Below are positions 1 to 8,735 of a DNA stretch of 64,000 bases, piece by piece. The stretch spans positions 1 to 64,000 of the forward strand of contig WNNJ02000015.1 of NCBI GenBank assembly GCA_012934845.2, in the 5' to 3' direction. Below the pieces are notes generated by a model, which had not been told where the DNA came from, did no database searches, and saw only the letters and a program-made list of their open reading frames with translations. The first letter of the stretch is position 1, and every line of letters starts with the position of its first letter. Made by a program: the position numbers and the translations under genes. The stretch comes from Pomphorhynchus laevis. Its lineage: Eukaryota > Acanthocephala > Palaeacanthocephala > Echinorhynchida > Pomphorhynchidae.

Positions 1-444
1 AGAGTATGGATCTAAAGGCGGAAACATCGTGCTCGAGACGTGCTTGTGGAGATAAGGAGGTGGAAGGAATGATATTAGTTACGATAACGCAACGATCACG
101 AGAAGGAAAGCGTTTCCGTAAAGGAGTACGAGTTACGTGAGTGGATGAGATCACGATAGGAGAGCTGGCACCTTAGGATTTGGAGGGAGTTGGTTTGACG
201 ACGGGAGACATAGATGATAAAGATAATATAGATGATGGCAAGCGATGTGAGGAAAGGTTATGAGGGGAAGGATCGTGGTTGTTGGTGGAGGTGATTTTGA
301 TTGATGGATGTAGGGTATTGAGAAACGAGACTGAAGGGAAGATACGGGGGTGTCGGGAAGTGAAGACATGGGATTAGAAGTGCATGTGATGACAGGATCA
401 GTTGGATGACAAAGGTTATTGAGAAATGAGACAGGAACCAGATA
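1..444 (-). mobile_element. L2-A LINE, 5' (ORF1) end, cut by window edge
   Basis: This is the amino-terminal, Ser/Pro-rich part of the L2-like ORF1, read on the minus strand. It carries the same RDRCVIVTNI and LSPQARL words as the better copy at 4716-5465, but its frame is broken and codons near the start are duplicated. The segment is almost base-for-base the same as 15862-16305, so it is a recent duplicate of that locus and not an independent insertion. The rest of the element lies left of the window. Confidence 0.7.
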
Positions 445-484
445 CTAGACATAACCAAGTCGTTATGACTTTAATTTTTTGTAT

Positions 485-509
485 GAGCTTGGTATAATAT
501 ACCAAGCTC
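485..509. repeat. 12-bp perfect inverted repeat, 1-base spacer
   Basis: The arms GAGCTTGGTATA and TATACCAAGCTC are exact reverse complements separated by one A. The same site recurs at 16346-16370 (segmental duplicate) and, with one arm mismatch, at 12617-12641 next to an unrelated LINE end. The following bases (CAATATAC) are also conserved. It could be the end of a small DNA element or a protein-binding palindrome; nothing here decides. Confidence 0.7.
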
Positions 510-750
510 ATTCAATATACTAAGTCGCTTGTAATATCTTTAAGACATTCTGATTTGCATTAACCTAGTTAGTCTATAACTGGCCCTGTGTTTAAAAAAC
601 TTCTATGCAATGATCAAACCGCATCTAGAATTTTGCATTCAAATACTATTCCCAATTGTGTATCGATATAAAAGGCTTATATAATAGCTGCTTGTACGAG
701 CGGCTATTTAATATCTATGAGATAATGTGAGATAAAATATGAGATAAAAT

Positions 751-1184
751 ACACGGCGCGTGGAATTACTTTCAGAGAACCTAAGAGTCGCTGCTTATTT
801 TATTCTCTCCACTTAGAAGCAGGACACGTCGAAAAGATTCTCCCTGATTCGATTCTGAGTTACGTTCAACATTGAGGACTCGTAATTTGATCTTCAATCG
901 CTACAAAGTTGGGGAGTGTAGTTATGATGTTTTTAAACAGGCAAGAAATTTATTCAATTCATTGAAGAGAAAGAAGCGGTGTGCATTTGAGAATGCATTA
1001 GCTAAGCAGTGTAAATACGATTTAAAGGTCCTTTTTCAGTACCTATCAAGTAGGGGAGCTGTTGATTCTTCGATTTGTCACTACTTCTATGACATTTCTG
1101 CGAATGACCTAGCTGAAGAGTTTGCGGCACACTATTGCACTTCAGTAGAGCCCGCAAATGAACATGAAACTTTTTTTATGGAAT
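751..1184 (+). mobile_element. CR1-A LINE, region between endonuclease and RT
   Basis: The open frame from 872 gives FNRYKVGECSYDVFKQ and YYFDISANDLAEEF-like words that match 25512-25877 and 16733-16927. By position this is the linker between endonuclease and RT in a CR1-like ORF2. Upstream bases from 751 still align with the copy at 25391, and can be read as TARGITFREPKS in another frame. The element is cut at 1184, where it joins L2-B. Confidence 0.75.
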
Positions 1185-1324
1185 TACTCATATCGCGCGA
1201 TCATAAATTATGTAGTGTCATAGTTTCTCTTGATCTATCGTCTGCTTTTGACATCGTCGATCACTCGATTCTTCTCCATCGCCTTCGTCATGATTATGGC
1301 TTCTCTTTACCCACTGTATCATAG
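872..1324 (+). pseudogene. Chimeric LINE ORF: CR1-A linker fused in frame to L2-B RT
   Basis: This 150-codon frame starts as the CR1-A linker (about residues 1-104, up to EPANEHETFFME). It then changes without a stop into the L2-B RT (LLISRDHKLC, then SLDLSSAFDIVDHSILLHRL), which holds the first catalytic Asp region of the palm. It ends at TAG where other L2-B copies have Trp (PTVSWFSS). The chimera results from the rearrangement at 1184 and lacks both an endonuclease and the YADD box, so it is very unlikely to be functional. Confidence 0.7.
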
Positions 1325-2432
1325 TTTTCTTCATATCTATCAAACGGTACATTTCGCGTATATTCTAACTCTTCTATCTCATCCTTCGTCCATTCCGTCC
1401 GGTGTTCCACAAGGCTCCGTATTAGGCCTTATACTTTTCTCTCTTCTTCTTGGTGATTTGTCTTCGATTTCTCATAAATTTAACTTCCATGTTATGCAAT
1501 ATGCTGATGACATTCTCATCTATGCTCATGCACCTGTTTATCGTATTCACGATCTTAGTGTTTCCGCTTCGGACTGTCTTGTCTCAATTTCCAATCATCT
1601 TTCTTCCCTTCGCCTTTCTCTGAATCCTGATAAATCCAAAATTATGTGGATCCTACCTCGAAGCCTCGGCTTCGAACCTCCCTCCGTATCATTAAATTCT
1701 ACAATTATTCCTATCGTTGATAATCTCGTTTTCCTAGGCTTCCATTTTGACAACCGACTTTCACTTAAACCTTTCGTTAGAGATAAAGTACGCTCATCTA
1801 CCTTGATACTCCGCAACCTCCGTCAAGTTCGTAGATTGATCGATTTCCCTTCTTGTATGACTCTCATATCATCTCTCCTTTTTTTCTAGACTCGATTATT
1901 GTCTTAGTCTATTTTCCAACTCACCTAAATCCACTCTTCTTCCCATACAACGCATCATCAATGCAGCTGTCCGAATTCTCTTCCGTCTTCGTCGTTTTGA
2001 TCATACATCCTACCATCCTGCTTCTCTCGATTTGCCTACAATTTATTGTCGTGTTCAAATTCGTCTTCTTATCGTTGCTTTCCGCCTTGTAACTTTTCAT
2101 ACCCCTTTATTTCTCAACCTTCCTTTTCTTGATAATTCTCGTCCTGTTTACTGTTCCTTGCGTTCCTGTAATTCCCTTCTTTTACATGTCCCAAACTACT
2201 CTACCTCCTTTGGACTCCGCTCCTTCCTGGTGGCTGCTCCTCTATCGTGGAATCATCTGCCCATTCATATACGCCAATCAACTTCCCTGCAGTGCTTCAA
2301 ACGACAAATCCGATCCCATTTTAACAATTTATCCGCTTGACTTTTTCATTTTTGTTTGTGGTCTTGTAAGCGTACAGATTGTACGCATTTGCCACATTAA
2401 ATAAATTTGTATTTTTATTATTATTATTAGTG
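1185..2432 (+). mobile_element. L2-B LINE, 3' half
   Basis: This is the 3' half of an L2-like ORF2 plus its 3' UTR. In order it has SLDLSSAFDIVDH, GVPQGSVLG, the YADDILIYAHAP catalytic box, NPDKSKIMWILP, FLGFHFDNRLSLKPFVRDKVR, and the carboxy-terminal word LRSFLVAAPLSWNHLP, ending at the stop at 2338-2340. The RT is broken into frames 1230-1889 and 2032-2340. The 3' UTR has a perfect stem-loop (2370-2386) and an A/T tail ending in (ATT)n at about 2410-2430. The 5' truncation point is the same as that of the minus-strand copy ending at 38553. Confidence 0.88.
2370..2386 (+). other. L2-B 3' UTR stem-loop
   Basis: GCGTACA and TGTACGC pair perfectly around a three-base loop, 10-25 bases before the (ATT)n tail. 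Equivalent hairpins close the other L2-like copies, for example at 8762-8777, 34982-34998, 37364-37380, 43095-43110 and 43283-43298. In L2-clade LINEs the 3' stem-loop is known to be recognised by the element's own RT; that role here is inference. Confidence 0.75.
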
Positions 2433-2828
2433 TGGAATTCTGCAGGTAGGAGTATTATCGCCTATTTTATTCAATATATTTGTGAATGACTTGTAACCAA
2501 AGCACCGTAGGAATATCTACGTAAATTATTCGGATGACATTACTTTGATTGTTTCGATATATGCTAGTCGATCAAATGATGTATATGTGGTTAACGATCA
2601 ATTCAAACATGTTGCGGAGTGACTGGATACAAATCGACAGAATACTGAATACACAAAAAAACAAGATAATTGATTTTATTTATCGAACGGAGGAGTCAAT
2701 TGTCTAGTATACTACTAGCAACTTATAGTGGTGAACTTATTTAGCGATGTAAGGCGCTGAAAATTTTAGGTATTACCTTTAATAGAACACTAACTTGGAG
2801 TATTCATGTTGAACAGATTGCAGTGTAC
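2433..2828 (+). mobile_element. Old LINE RT fossil (jockey/CR1-like)
   Basis: On the plus strand a decayed frame reads GVLSPILFNIFVNDL followed by NYSDDITLI. This is the GxLSP...NDL and (Y/F)xDD pair of a non-LTR RT, with Ser in place of Ala in the catalytic box. Stops follow every 20-40 codons. The words are close to the FADDITIITYDN box of the fossil at 54.7-56.7 kb, so the two may be one family. It is cut at 2828 by the L2-A copy. Confidence 0.6.
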
Positions 2829-2856
2829 AGACGCGAAAGGAACGGTCGGATAGATA

Positions 2857-4752
2857 TTAGGCAAACCAAGCTACGGAGGAGGAAGAAAAGCCGTAATCAT
2901 AACGAAGGCGAGAAAGGAGGACGAAGTGGTCGACAATGTCGAATGCGGAGGAGAGGTCGAGGGAGATGAGAACACTATATAGAGCCTTGTCTCGAGAAAT
3001 GAGTAAGTCGTTGTACACTTTTATGCATGCGATTTCTGTTGAGTGATTAGAGCGGAAAGCGGATTGGAAAGGAGGGTACAGATTGGATGAGGAGAGATAA
3101 GCGTTGATTTGTATTAAGATGAGGCGTTCTAAGAGCTTTGAAAGAGTAGGGAGTAGTGAAATGGGGCGATAGCTAGAAGGAAGGGAGGGGTCGAGCGATT
3201 GTTTCTTAAGGAGGGGACGAACGATTTCGGATTTCCAGTGTGAAAGGAAGATACGACTGCAGATGGACGAGTTAAACAATGTTGTGAGAAATGGGGATAT
3301 CGATGAGCATATAGATTTTAATATGTGGGTAGGCAGGGGATCGGCAGGTGAGGTTTTGTTGGACAAGGACATGAGGACAGATGATACTTCTGTAGGTGAT
3401 ACAGGGAGAAGATGAAAGAGTTCCGGAAGGATGAGAGTAGACTGGGCAGAGTGGGATAGGATGGAGACCGGGGTGTGAGAGAGCAGCGTGGATACTTTAG
3501 TCTGGAGAAATGACGAATAATCATTAGCATTGATGTTGCAAGGCGTAGAGGAACGAGCCAGGATTGAGTTAAAAGTATGCCAGAGAGTCTTAGAGTTGAA
3601 TGAAGTGATGATTTTATGCTGCCAGAAGGAGTTGCATTTGGTACGTAGTAGGTTGAGATGAGACCGGCGAAGAGCAAGATAGGAATCACGGAAAGACGGA
3701 GTGATCGAGCGGAAATCGCGTCTGAGAGAGCGGTGATAGACTCGAAAAGCATGGCGGAGTCGACGCTTTGAGAGTAGGCATTGGATGTCAAACCATGGGG
3801 CACGGTGCAAGTGACGGTGTGGGTGAGACTTGAAGGGCAAGAGAATATCGAGAGTGGATGTGAGTTCAGAGTCGAAAAGAAAGACGAGATCGTGAGGAGA
3901 TGAATATGTTATTGTGGGTAATGATAGAGACGATTTGAGTAAGGCAGAGCGGAGAAGGGAGAGGTCAAGATTTCTCCAAGGGCGACGTAGGATTGTAAGT
4001 GTGTGAGGAGGGGTGTGGTTGCGAGCGAGATCAAGGGTGATAAGAAAGTGATCGTATAGACCATGATCAGAGATGGACAGTGAGGTGTGGGCAGCAAAAT
4101 GATCGGGGACAGCGATGATGTCGAGTGCCCCGCCAAGTATATGTGTGGGGGCAGTGGAGATTAGTTTGTAATTGTAGTTGGATAGAATGTTGATGAAGCG
4201 GATGGAATCTGTGGAAGAGGGGCGGTCTAGGCGGATATTGAAGTCGCCTAGAACGAGTGAAGGGATTGAGGATAAAGAACAATTAGAAAGGAGGTCAGCG
4301 AGTTCGGTAAAAGATAAGGCTGTAGGAGCTGATGAACCAGGACGGTATACAATTGCGAGATCTAGAGTGATCGGGTTAGAATAACGACAAGTGAGCAATT
4401 CAAAATAGCAAGGACTGAAAGGGGGATTGATTTTGCGAAGAGACGCTGGGTGACGCGCGAATGCGACGATGCCGCCATGATTAGAGGATTTAGAAGGGCA
4501 TGAGCTGAGGGGGCGGGCGGAGTCGACTAGGGAGCAACAGGCAGAGAGCAGACGGCGAATGGAAAGGTCGTCGGAATCTGAGTGCCAGGATTCGGTGAGG
4601 CAGAAGAGATTGATGGATTGCTTGGTGAATAGGTTGAGGATAAGATCGGATTTATTGAGAATAGATCTAGTGTTGAGGATACCGAGGCGGAAACCGTGTG
4701 CTGTGGCGAAAGAGACTAGTGGAGAAGACACATAGGAGAGATGGAGCGCCAT
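2857..4752 (-). CDS. L2-A ORF2 protein, endonuclease and partial RT
   Basis: This open frame of 631 codons is the longest in the window. Residues about 20-250 are an APE-type endonuclease: NTRSILNKSD, LFCLTESWHSD, AIVYRPG, LVLGDFNIRLD and SISDHGLYDHFLI give the Asn, Glu, Asp-x-Asn and Ser-Asp-His signatures. A linker rich in Arg and His follows. The RT fingers begin near residue 510 (VRPLLKK, SYRPISLLPTLSKLLERL, AFRSNHSTEIAC) and reach SLDLSSAFDIVDH. The frame stops at TAA in place of Ser just after AWFA, before the GxPQGS and YADD boxes, so no active RT can be made. The start is the first ATG after the ORF1 overlap. Confidence 0.82.
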   Translation of the reverse strand: MALHLSYVSSPLVSFATAHGFRLGILNTRSILNKSDLILNLFTKQSINLFCLTESWHSDSDDLSIRRLLSACCSLVDSARPLSSCPSKSSNHGGIVAFARHPASLRKINPPFSPCYFELLTCRYSNPITLDLAIVYRPGSSAPTALSFTELADLLSNCSLSSIPSLVLGDFNIRLDRPSSTDSIRFINILSNYNYKLISTAPTHILGGALDIIAVPDHFAAHTSLSISDHGLYDHFLITLDLARNHTPPHTLTILRRPWRNLDLSLLRSALLKSSLSLPTITYSSPHDLVFLFDSELTSTLDILLPFKSHPHRHLHRAPWFDIQCLLSKRRLRHAFRVYHRSLRRDFRSITPSFRDSYLALRRSHLNLLRTKCNSFWQHKIITSFNSKTLWHTFNSILARSSTPCNINANDYSSFLQTKVSTLLSHTPVSILSHSAQSTLILPELFHLLPVSPTEVSSVLMSLSNKTSPADPLPTHILKSICSSISPFLTTLFNSSICSRIFLSHWKSEIVRPLLKKQSLDPSLPSSYRPISLLPTLSKLLERLILIQINAYLSSSNLYPPFQSAFRSNHSTEIACIKVYNDLLISRDKALYSVLISLDLSSAFDIVDHFVLLSRLRYDYGFSSSSVAWFA

Positions 4753-5465
4753 CGAATTTTTGGACGGGTGTGGACAACTTGAAAATTTCCGTCTATGTTT
4801 CGGATGGAGAGTGATGTTTCGCCGTTTTCCTCGCGACGACGTTTTTCAATGCGGGCTGAAGAGATTTGAGCGATTTCGGAAGGGGCGCGATCGGGGAAAA
4901 TTCGAGTGGTTGAAGATGACATGAGTTTGAATCGTTGAGAGAGGACAGAAGACGCGTGAGAGCGATGCTTGAAAACAATTTTTAGGAGAGGGGGCTGGGA
5001 AGGATTAGATTGAGAAGATTTGTTTAGACGGATGAATGCGACAGGAGAAATGTCCTTGAAAAAGGATGGTTTATCCGCAGGAACAATAGACGAGAGGATA
5101 GATCTGAAGGCGGAAACATCGTGGTCCAGACGTGCTTGTGGAGATAAGGAGTTAGAAGGCGTGATATTAGTAACAATGACGCAACGATCGCGAGAAGCAA
5201 AGCGCTTTCGTAAAGGAGGACGACTGACGTGAGTAGGTGGGATTACGATAGAAGAGCTGGCAGTTGATGATTTGGAGGGATTTGGTTTGACGACGGGAGA
5301 CATAGAGGATAATGATAATAAAGAGGGTGGCAAGCGATGTGAGGAAAGGTTATGAGTGGAAGGATAGTGGAGGTTGGTGGAGGTGATTTTGATTGATGGA
5401 TGCAAGTTATTGAGAAACGAGACAGGAAGGACGGGACGTGGGGTGTCGGGGAGTGAAGATGACAT
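4716..5465 (-). CDS. L2-A ORF1 protein
   Basis: This open frame of 249 codons begins MSSSLPDTPRP. Residues 1-90 are Ser/Pro/Thr-rich and low in complexity. A basic patch RPPLRKRFASRD leads into a folded-looking segment that starts RCVIVTNITPS. A later stretch (KIVFKHRSHASSVLSQRFK, IFPDRAPSEIAQIS, IEKRRREENGETSLSIRNI) has the layout of an RRM-like, RNA-binding LINE ORF1. That family assignment is inference from layout. The product would coat element RNA. The stop lies 37 bases inside the start of ORF2. An upstream in-frame extension to about 5515 is possible, but this ATG starts the region conserved between copies. Confidence 0.75.
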   Translation of the reverse strand: MSSSLPDTPRPVLPVSFLNNLHPSIKITSTNLHYPSTHNLSSHRLPPSLLSLSSMSPVVKPNPSKSSTASSSIVIPPTHVSRPPLRKRFASRDRCVIVTNITPSNSLSPQARLDHDVSAFRSILSSIVPADKPSFFKDISPVAFIRLNKSSQSNPSQPPLLKIVFKHRSHASSVLSQRFKLMSSSTTRIFPDRAPSEIAQISSARIEKRRREENGETSLSIRNIDGNFQVVHTRPKIRWRSISPMCLLH

Positions 5466-5604
5466 GGAATGGGAAGTGTATATGGTGGCAGGGTCGGTGG
5501 GTGGAGAAAGGACATTAGAAACGACGGGGGTAGTTTGAGTTGACGTGTTGGATGTTTATATGTGCTTATTGGAAAGGTTGCATATTAGTTTGTTGGCACA
5601 AATA

Positions 5605-8162
5605 TTAGTTTGTTGGCACTCGATTCCGATGGAATCGAGTTATTGTGGGGTAGTGTGTCTCTTCCTACCCTTGGTTCAGTGACTTTAGGCTTAATCTATC
5701 ACAATCCCACTTCAGATGTTTGTTGCTTGATCGATTACATTCTAGAGTTTGGTTCCAAACAAAATCTTTTTATAGTTGGTGATATAAACTTAGCGACAGT
5801 AGATTGGAACACCTTCACATCTTCCGTGTGTAGTCCGTTCACATCATTATTTCTTGATATGATTAACTCGCTAAACCTTACCCAACATGTTTTAAAATTT
5901 ACCCAATTTTCACAAGAAAATCAATCGCTACTTGATATTTGTCTAACATCGAATAAATACATTATACACAAAGTTACGCACTCCGATCCTTTGGGTAGGT
6001 CAGATCACTGTGTTCTCAATTTCTACTCAGATTTTACACGTCCTTCAGCTTGTAGATTACAACAGAATTTTTTAAATTATTTTAAAACTAACTTCGAACT
6101 TGTGCGGTAGAATCTATTAAGTATTTCATGGCTCAGTCCGCTTAATGTTGGGGTTGATAAGGCATTCTATCAGTTAGAAGCCACCCTTAAGGAATTATTC
6201 ATACGATTTTCACCCCGTAAAACCGTTGCAAATCGTATACACCATAAACCTTGGTTTGACAAAGAGTTAAAGAATGCTTTAAAATAAAAAAATGAAATTC
6301 CAGTTGTTTTCTAATAATAGTATTGATTACTGTAGGTATAGAGAGGCCAGAAATCGGTTCACATTTCTTAAACGCTTCAAACAATGTTAATTTGAAGAGA
6401 AAACTGCTCAAATGTCAATTCATAATCCTAAATCCGTATTCAATTATGCTAATCTCAACAACAAAAATAAACACATTGGTTCACTTGTTGATACATAGCG
6501 ACTGCTTTCGCTCAACATTTTTGCATAGGAGTTCGTAAATCCCCCTCCGTCACCTATGCCTCGTACTGTCCATCAAATATAAACATTCTTCAGATGTTTT
6601 CTGTTAATGATGTAGTGCTAGAGCTCAAGCGGCTTAAATCGTCAAGTTTTATTTGTCCTGATCGTTTACCACCGGTATTTCTCAAGAATATCGCTGATGT
6701 TATCGGCATACAACTATATTGGATATGTGTCGCCTTCTTGTACTTCGGTTGTGTCCCGATGAATTTGAAACTTTCGTTGATAAGGCCCGTTTTGAAGAAA
6801 GGTGGTCCATCTTCAGTTGAAAATTATCGCCCGATAATTCTAACGTGTGTATTCTGTCGAGTTTTAGAAAGGATAATATACCGCATTCTAAGCGATTATC
6901 TAGAATCCAACAAATTATTGTGTAAGAATCAACATGGATTTCGAAGGGATCGCTCAACAATCACTAACCTCTTGATTGCCCAGAATAGCTGGGGTTCGTT
7001 AGATGATAAGGGCTTTGATGTTGATATAGTATTTTTTGATTTTTCAAAAGCGTTTGATATGGTTCCTCATGACATCTTGATTCAGAAAATGCGTGCTCTA
7101 AACATTGATCCACTTATTATTCGCTGGATAAAAGAATTTTTATCTAACAGATTCTATCAGGTTGTTGTAAATGGTTCTCTTTCTGATCCTTATCCGGTCA
7201 ATGTTGGAGTTCCGCAGAGTTCGGTCCTCGGCCTATTGTTATTCTGTATTTTCATTAATGACCTTCCTTCCATTTTGAACATACACTCTCTCTTATATGC
7301 AGACGACCTAAAAATTTGGCAGGCTATCCGGTCAGATTCGGACACGGTGCTAGTTCAATCGGATATCGACAACATTTCCAACTGGGCTTATATGAATGGT
7401 CTGTCACTGAATATATCGAAGTGTGCTTGTATGCGTTTACAATCATGCAGTCATAGTGTGTATCCAACTTATCATCTTGAGGATCAGAACATTTAAGTAG
7501 TTACTCGTCCTAGCGACTTTGGAATAGTAGTTGCGAATGATTTTTCGACTAGTTGGAATACTGAGTTGGCTTGCTAAAAACAAATCGAATGGTTGGAATG
7601 ATTCGTAGAACTTTTAGTGTGTTGAGTCCAGTTTCATTTAGAGCACTTGCCAACGCATTTGTGATCGGTCATCTTACCTATGCATCACAATGTTCGTTCC
7701 CAAGAACAGTATACGAGAAAAGTAGAATTGAAAATGTGCTGCGCCGGTCAACAAAGCTCGTAAATTCAGTTAAAGCCTTACCTTATAATGAAAGGCTAAA
7801 AAAACTTGGTATGGTTTCTATAAACGACCTTCGGTTTCGGCTAGATATGTGTTCAACATATCTCGCTTTACACAAGGGAAATCACGTCTTAAGAGAATTG
7901 ATGACTGTTCGGAAAAGTCGGGCTTATGCGTGGACACAATTTTACTTTAGCCCATCGCGAGTTATAAGCTCTAAAACTGTACAATTTGGACACCGAATCT
8001 AGGTAAGTGGAACCGATTAAGTGAAGAAATTGTCAACTCAAGATCGGTTTCAGCATTCAAACATGAACTTTTTTGACTTTTGTTTATGAGTCTTTCTTTT
8101 TTTACTTCTATTTTTTAACTGTGCAACTATGAGCTTTGCTCGTCTTTGTCGGAATAATAATA
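5605..8162 (+). mobile_element. CR1-D LINE, 5'-truncated, near-complete ORF2
   Basis: A plus-strand CR1-like element begins inside the endonuclease and reaches its 3' end at GGAATAATAATAA. Its parts are the endonuclease (5610-6110: FIVGDINLATVDW, PLGRSDHC), a broken linker, the RT (6594-7496) and the carboxy-terminal region (7571-8002). The tail carries GAGCTTTGCTC at 8131-8141, an inverted repeat seen again at the 3' end of the CR1 fragment at 54144-54154. The related minus-strand copy is at 33245-34940. Just upstream, a 19-base phrase around TTAGTTTGTTGGCAC is repeated in tandem. Confidence 0.85.
6594..7496 (+). pseudogene. CR1-D reverse transcriptase, partial
   Basis: This 300-codon frame covers the RT fingers and palm. 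It reads RPVLKKGG, NYRPIILTCVFCRVLERI, NQHGFRRDRST, VFFDFSKAFDMVPHD (first catalytic Asp), GVPQSSVLGLLLF and LLYADDLKIW (catalytic Asp pair), then NISKCACMRL. The GVPQG loop has Ser in place of Gly. The frame stops at 7494-7496. The next 70 bases are degenerate before the thumb/carboxy-terminal frame resumes at 7571 (MIRRTFSVL, NVLRRSTKLV, LPYNERLKKLG). The polymerase core is recognisable, but the ORF2 is broken in at least three places. Confidence 0.82.
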
Positions 8163-8640
8163 ACGCATCATCAACTCCGCCGATCGAGTACTCCTAAGTC
8201 TCCGTCACTTTGACCACACATCCACATATATTGCCCAACTCTCGTGGCCCACCATCTACATCCGCATTCAACTCCGTCTTCTTCTCGTAACTTTTCGTCT
8301 CATCGCTGTCCGCTCCCCATCGTTCATCAACCTCCCTTTCTTAGACGTCATTGGTCCCACCTCTCTATCACTGCGTTCCCGTCATTCTACCTTACTATAT
8401 GTTTCCAATTACTCTAACAACTACGGTCTTCGATCCTTCCTCGTAGCCCCCCCCCACTTGACTGGAATAAGTTCCCACTCGACGTCCGCCGCGCTCCCTC
8501 CTTTATTGTATTCAAATGCAGCCTCCATACCCACCTTCTCGACACATGATTTAGATTTTTGTTTTATTGTGTTGTTGTGGTCATGTTATCGTGCGCAGAC
8601 ACGTATTTGCCACGTAAAATAAATCTTTGTTTTATTGCTC
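8163..8640 (+). mobile_element. L2-A LINE, 3' terminal fragment
   Basis: The fragment directly abuts the CR1-D tail. On the plus strand it holds degraded carboxy-terminal L2-A coding sequence (LFRLRRFDHTSTYFAQLSWPT-type words in shifted frames, then LDVRRAPS) and the 3' UTR with a weakened hairpin near 8591-8604 and AAATAAATC. A run of nine C residues at 8448 breaks the frame. Confidence 0.75.
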
Positions 8641-8735
8641 GCCAAACATAGATTGCTGATCAAAAATGTAGATATTTATTATTAAAAAAGGAATTACTGT
8701 TTTTTTTGTAAAGAAACCAACAAAACTTATCTAAA
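8641..8735. other. Short AT-rich spacer
   Basis: No coding sequence or repeat family is recognisable between two oppositely oriented L2-A 3' ends. Homopolymer runs of A and T flank it. Confidence 0.4.

Larger units (their letters stand above)
1..1184. repeat. Segmental duplication, copy 1 (partner 15862-17045)
   Basis: Positions 1-1184 match 15862-17045 at a constant offset of 15861. I see only one single-base length difference (a G-run near 1056/16916) and changes at the extreme right end. The copied block spans the L2-A 5' end, a unique AT-rich spacer with a palindrome and the 5' part of CR1-A, so DNA was duplicated rather than one element transposed. Copy 2 continues naturally into CR1-A on its right, so copy 2 keeps the older arrangement. 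The left end of copy 1 is outside the window. Confidence 0.9.
2829..5535 (-). mobile_element. L2-A LINE, ORF1 + ORF2, 3'-truncated
   Basis: This is the best-preserved 5' two-thirds of an L2-A element in the window. It contains ORF1 (5465-4716) and ORF2 (4752-2857) with APE-type endonuclease and the first half of the RT. Homology to other copies runs past the ORF2 stop to about 2829 (YLSDRSFRV), then stops, so the RT palm box, carboxy terminus and 3' UTR are missing. LINEs usually lose their 5' end; loss of the 3' end points to later deletion or rearrangement, not incomplete reverse transcription. Confidence 0.88.
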
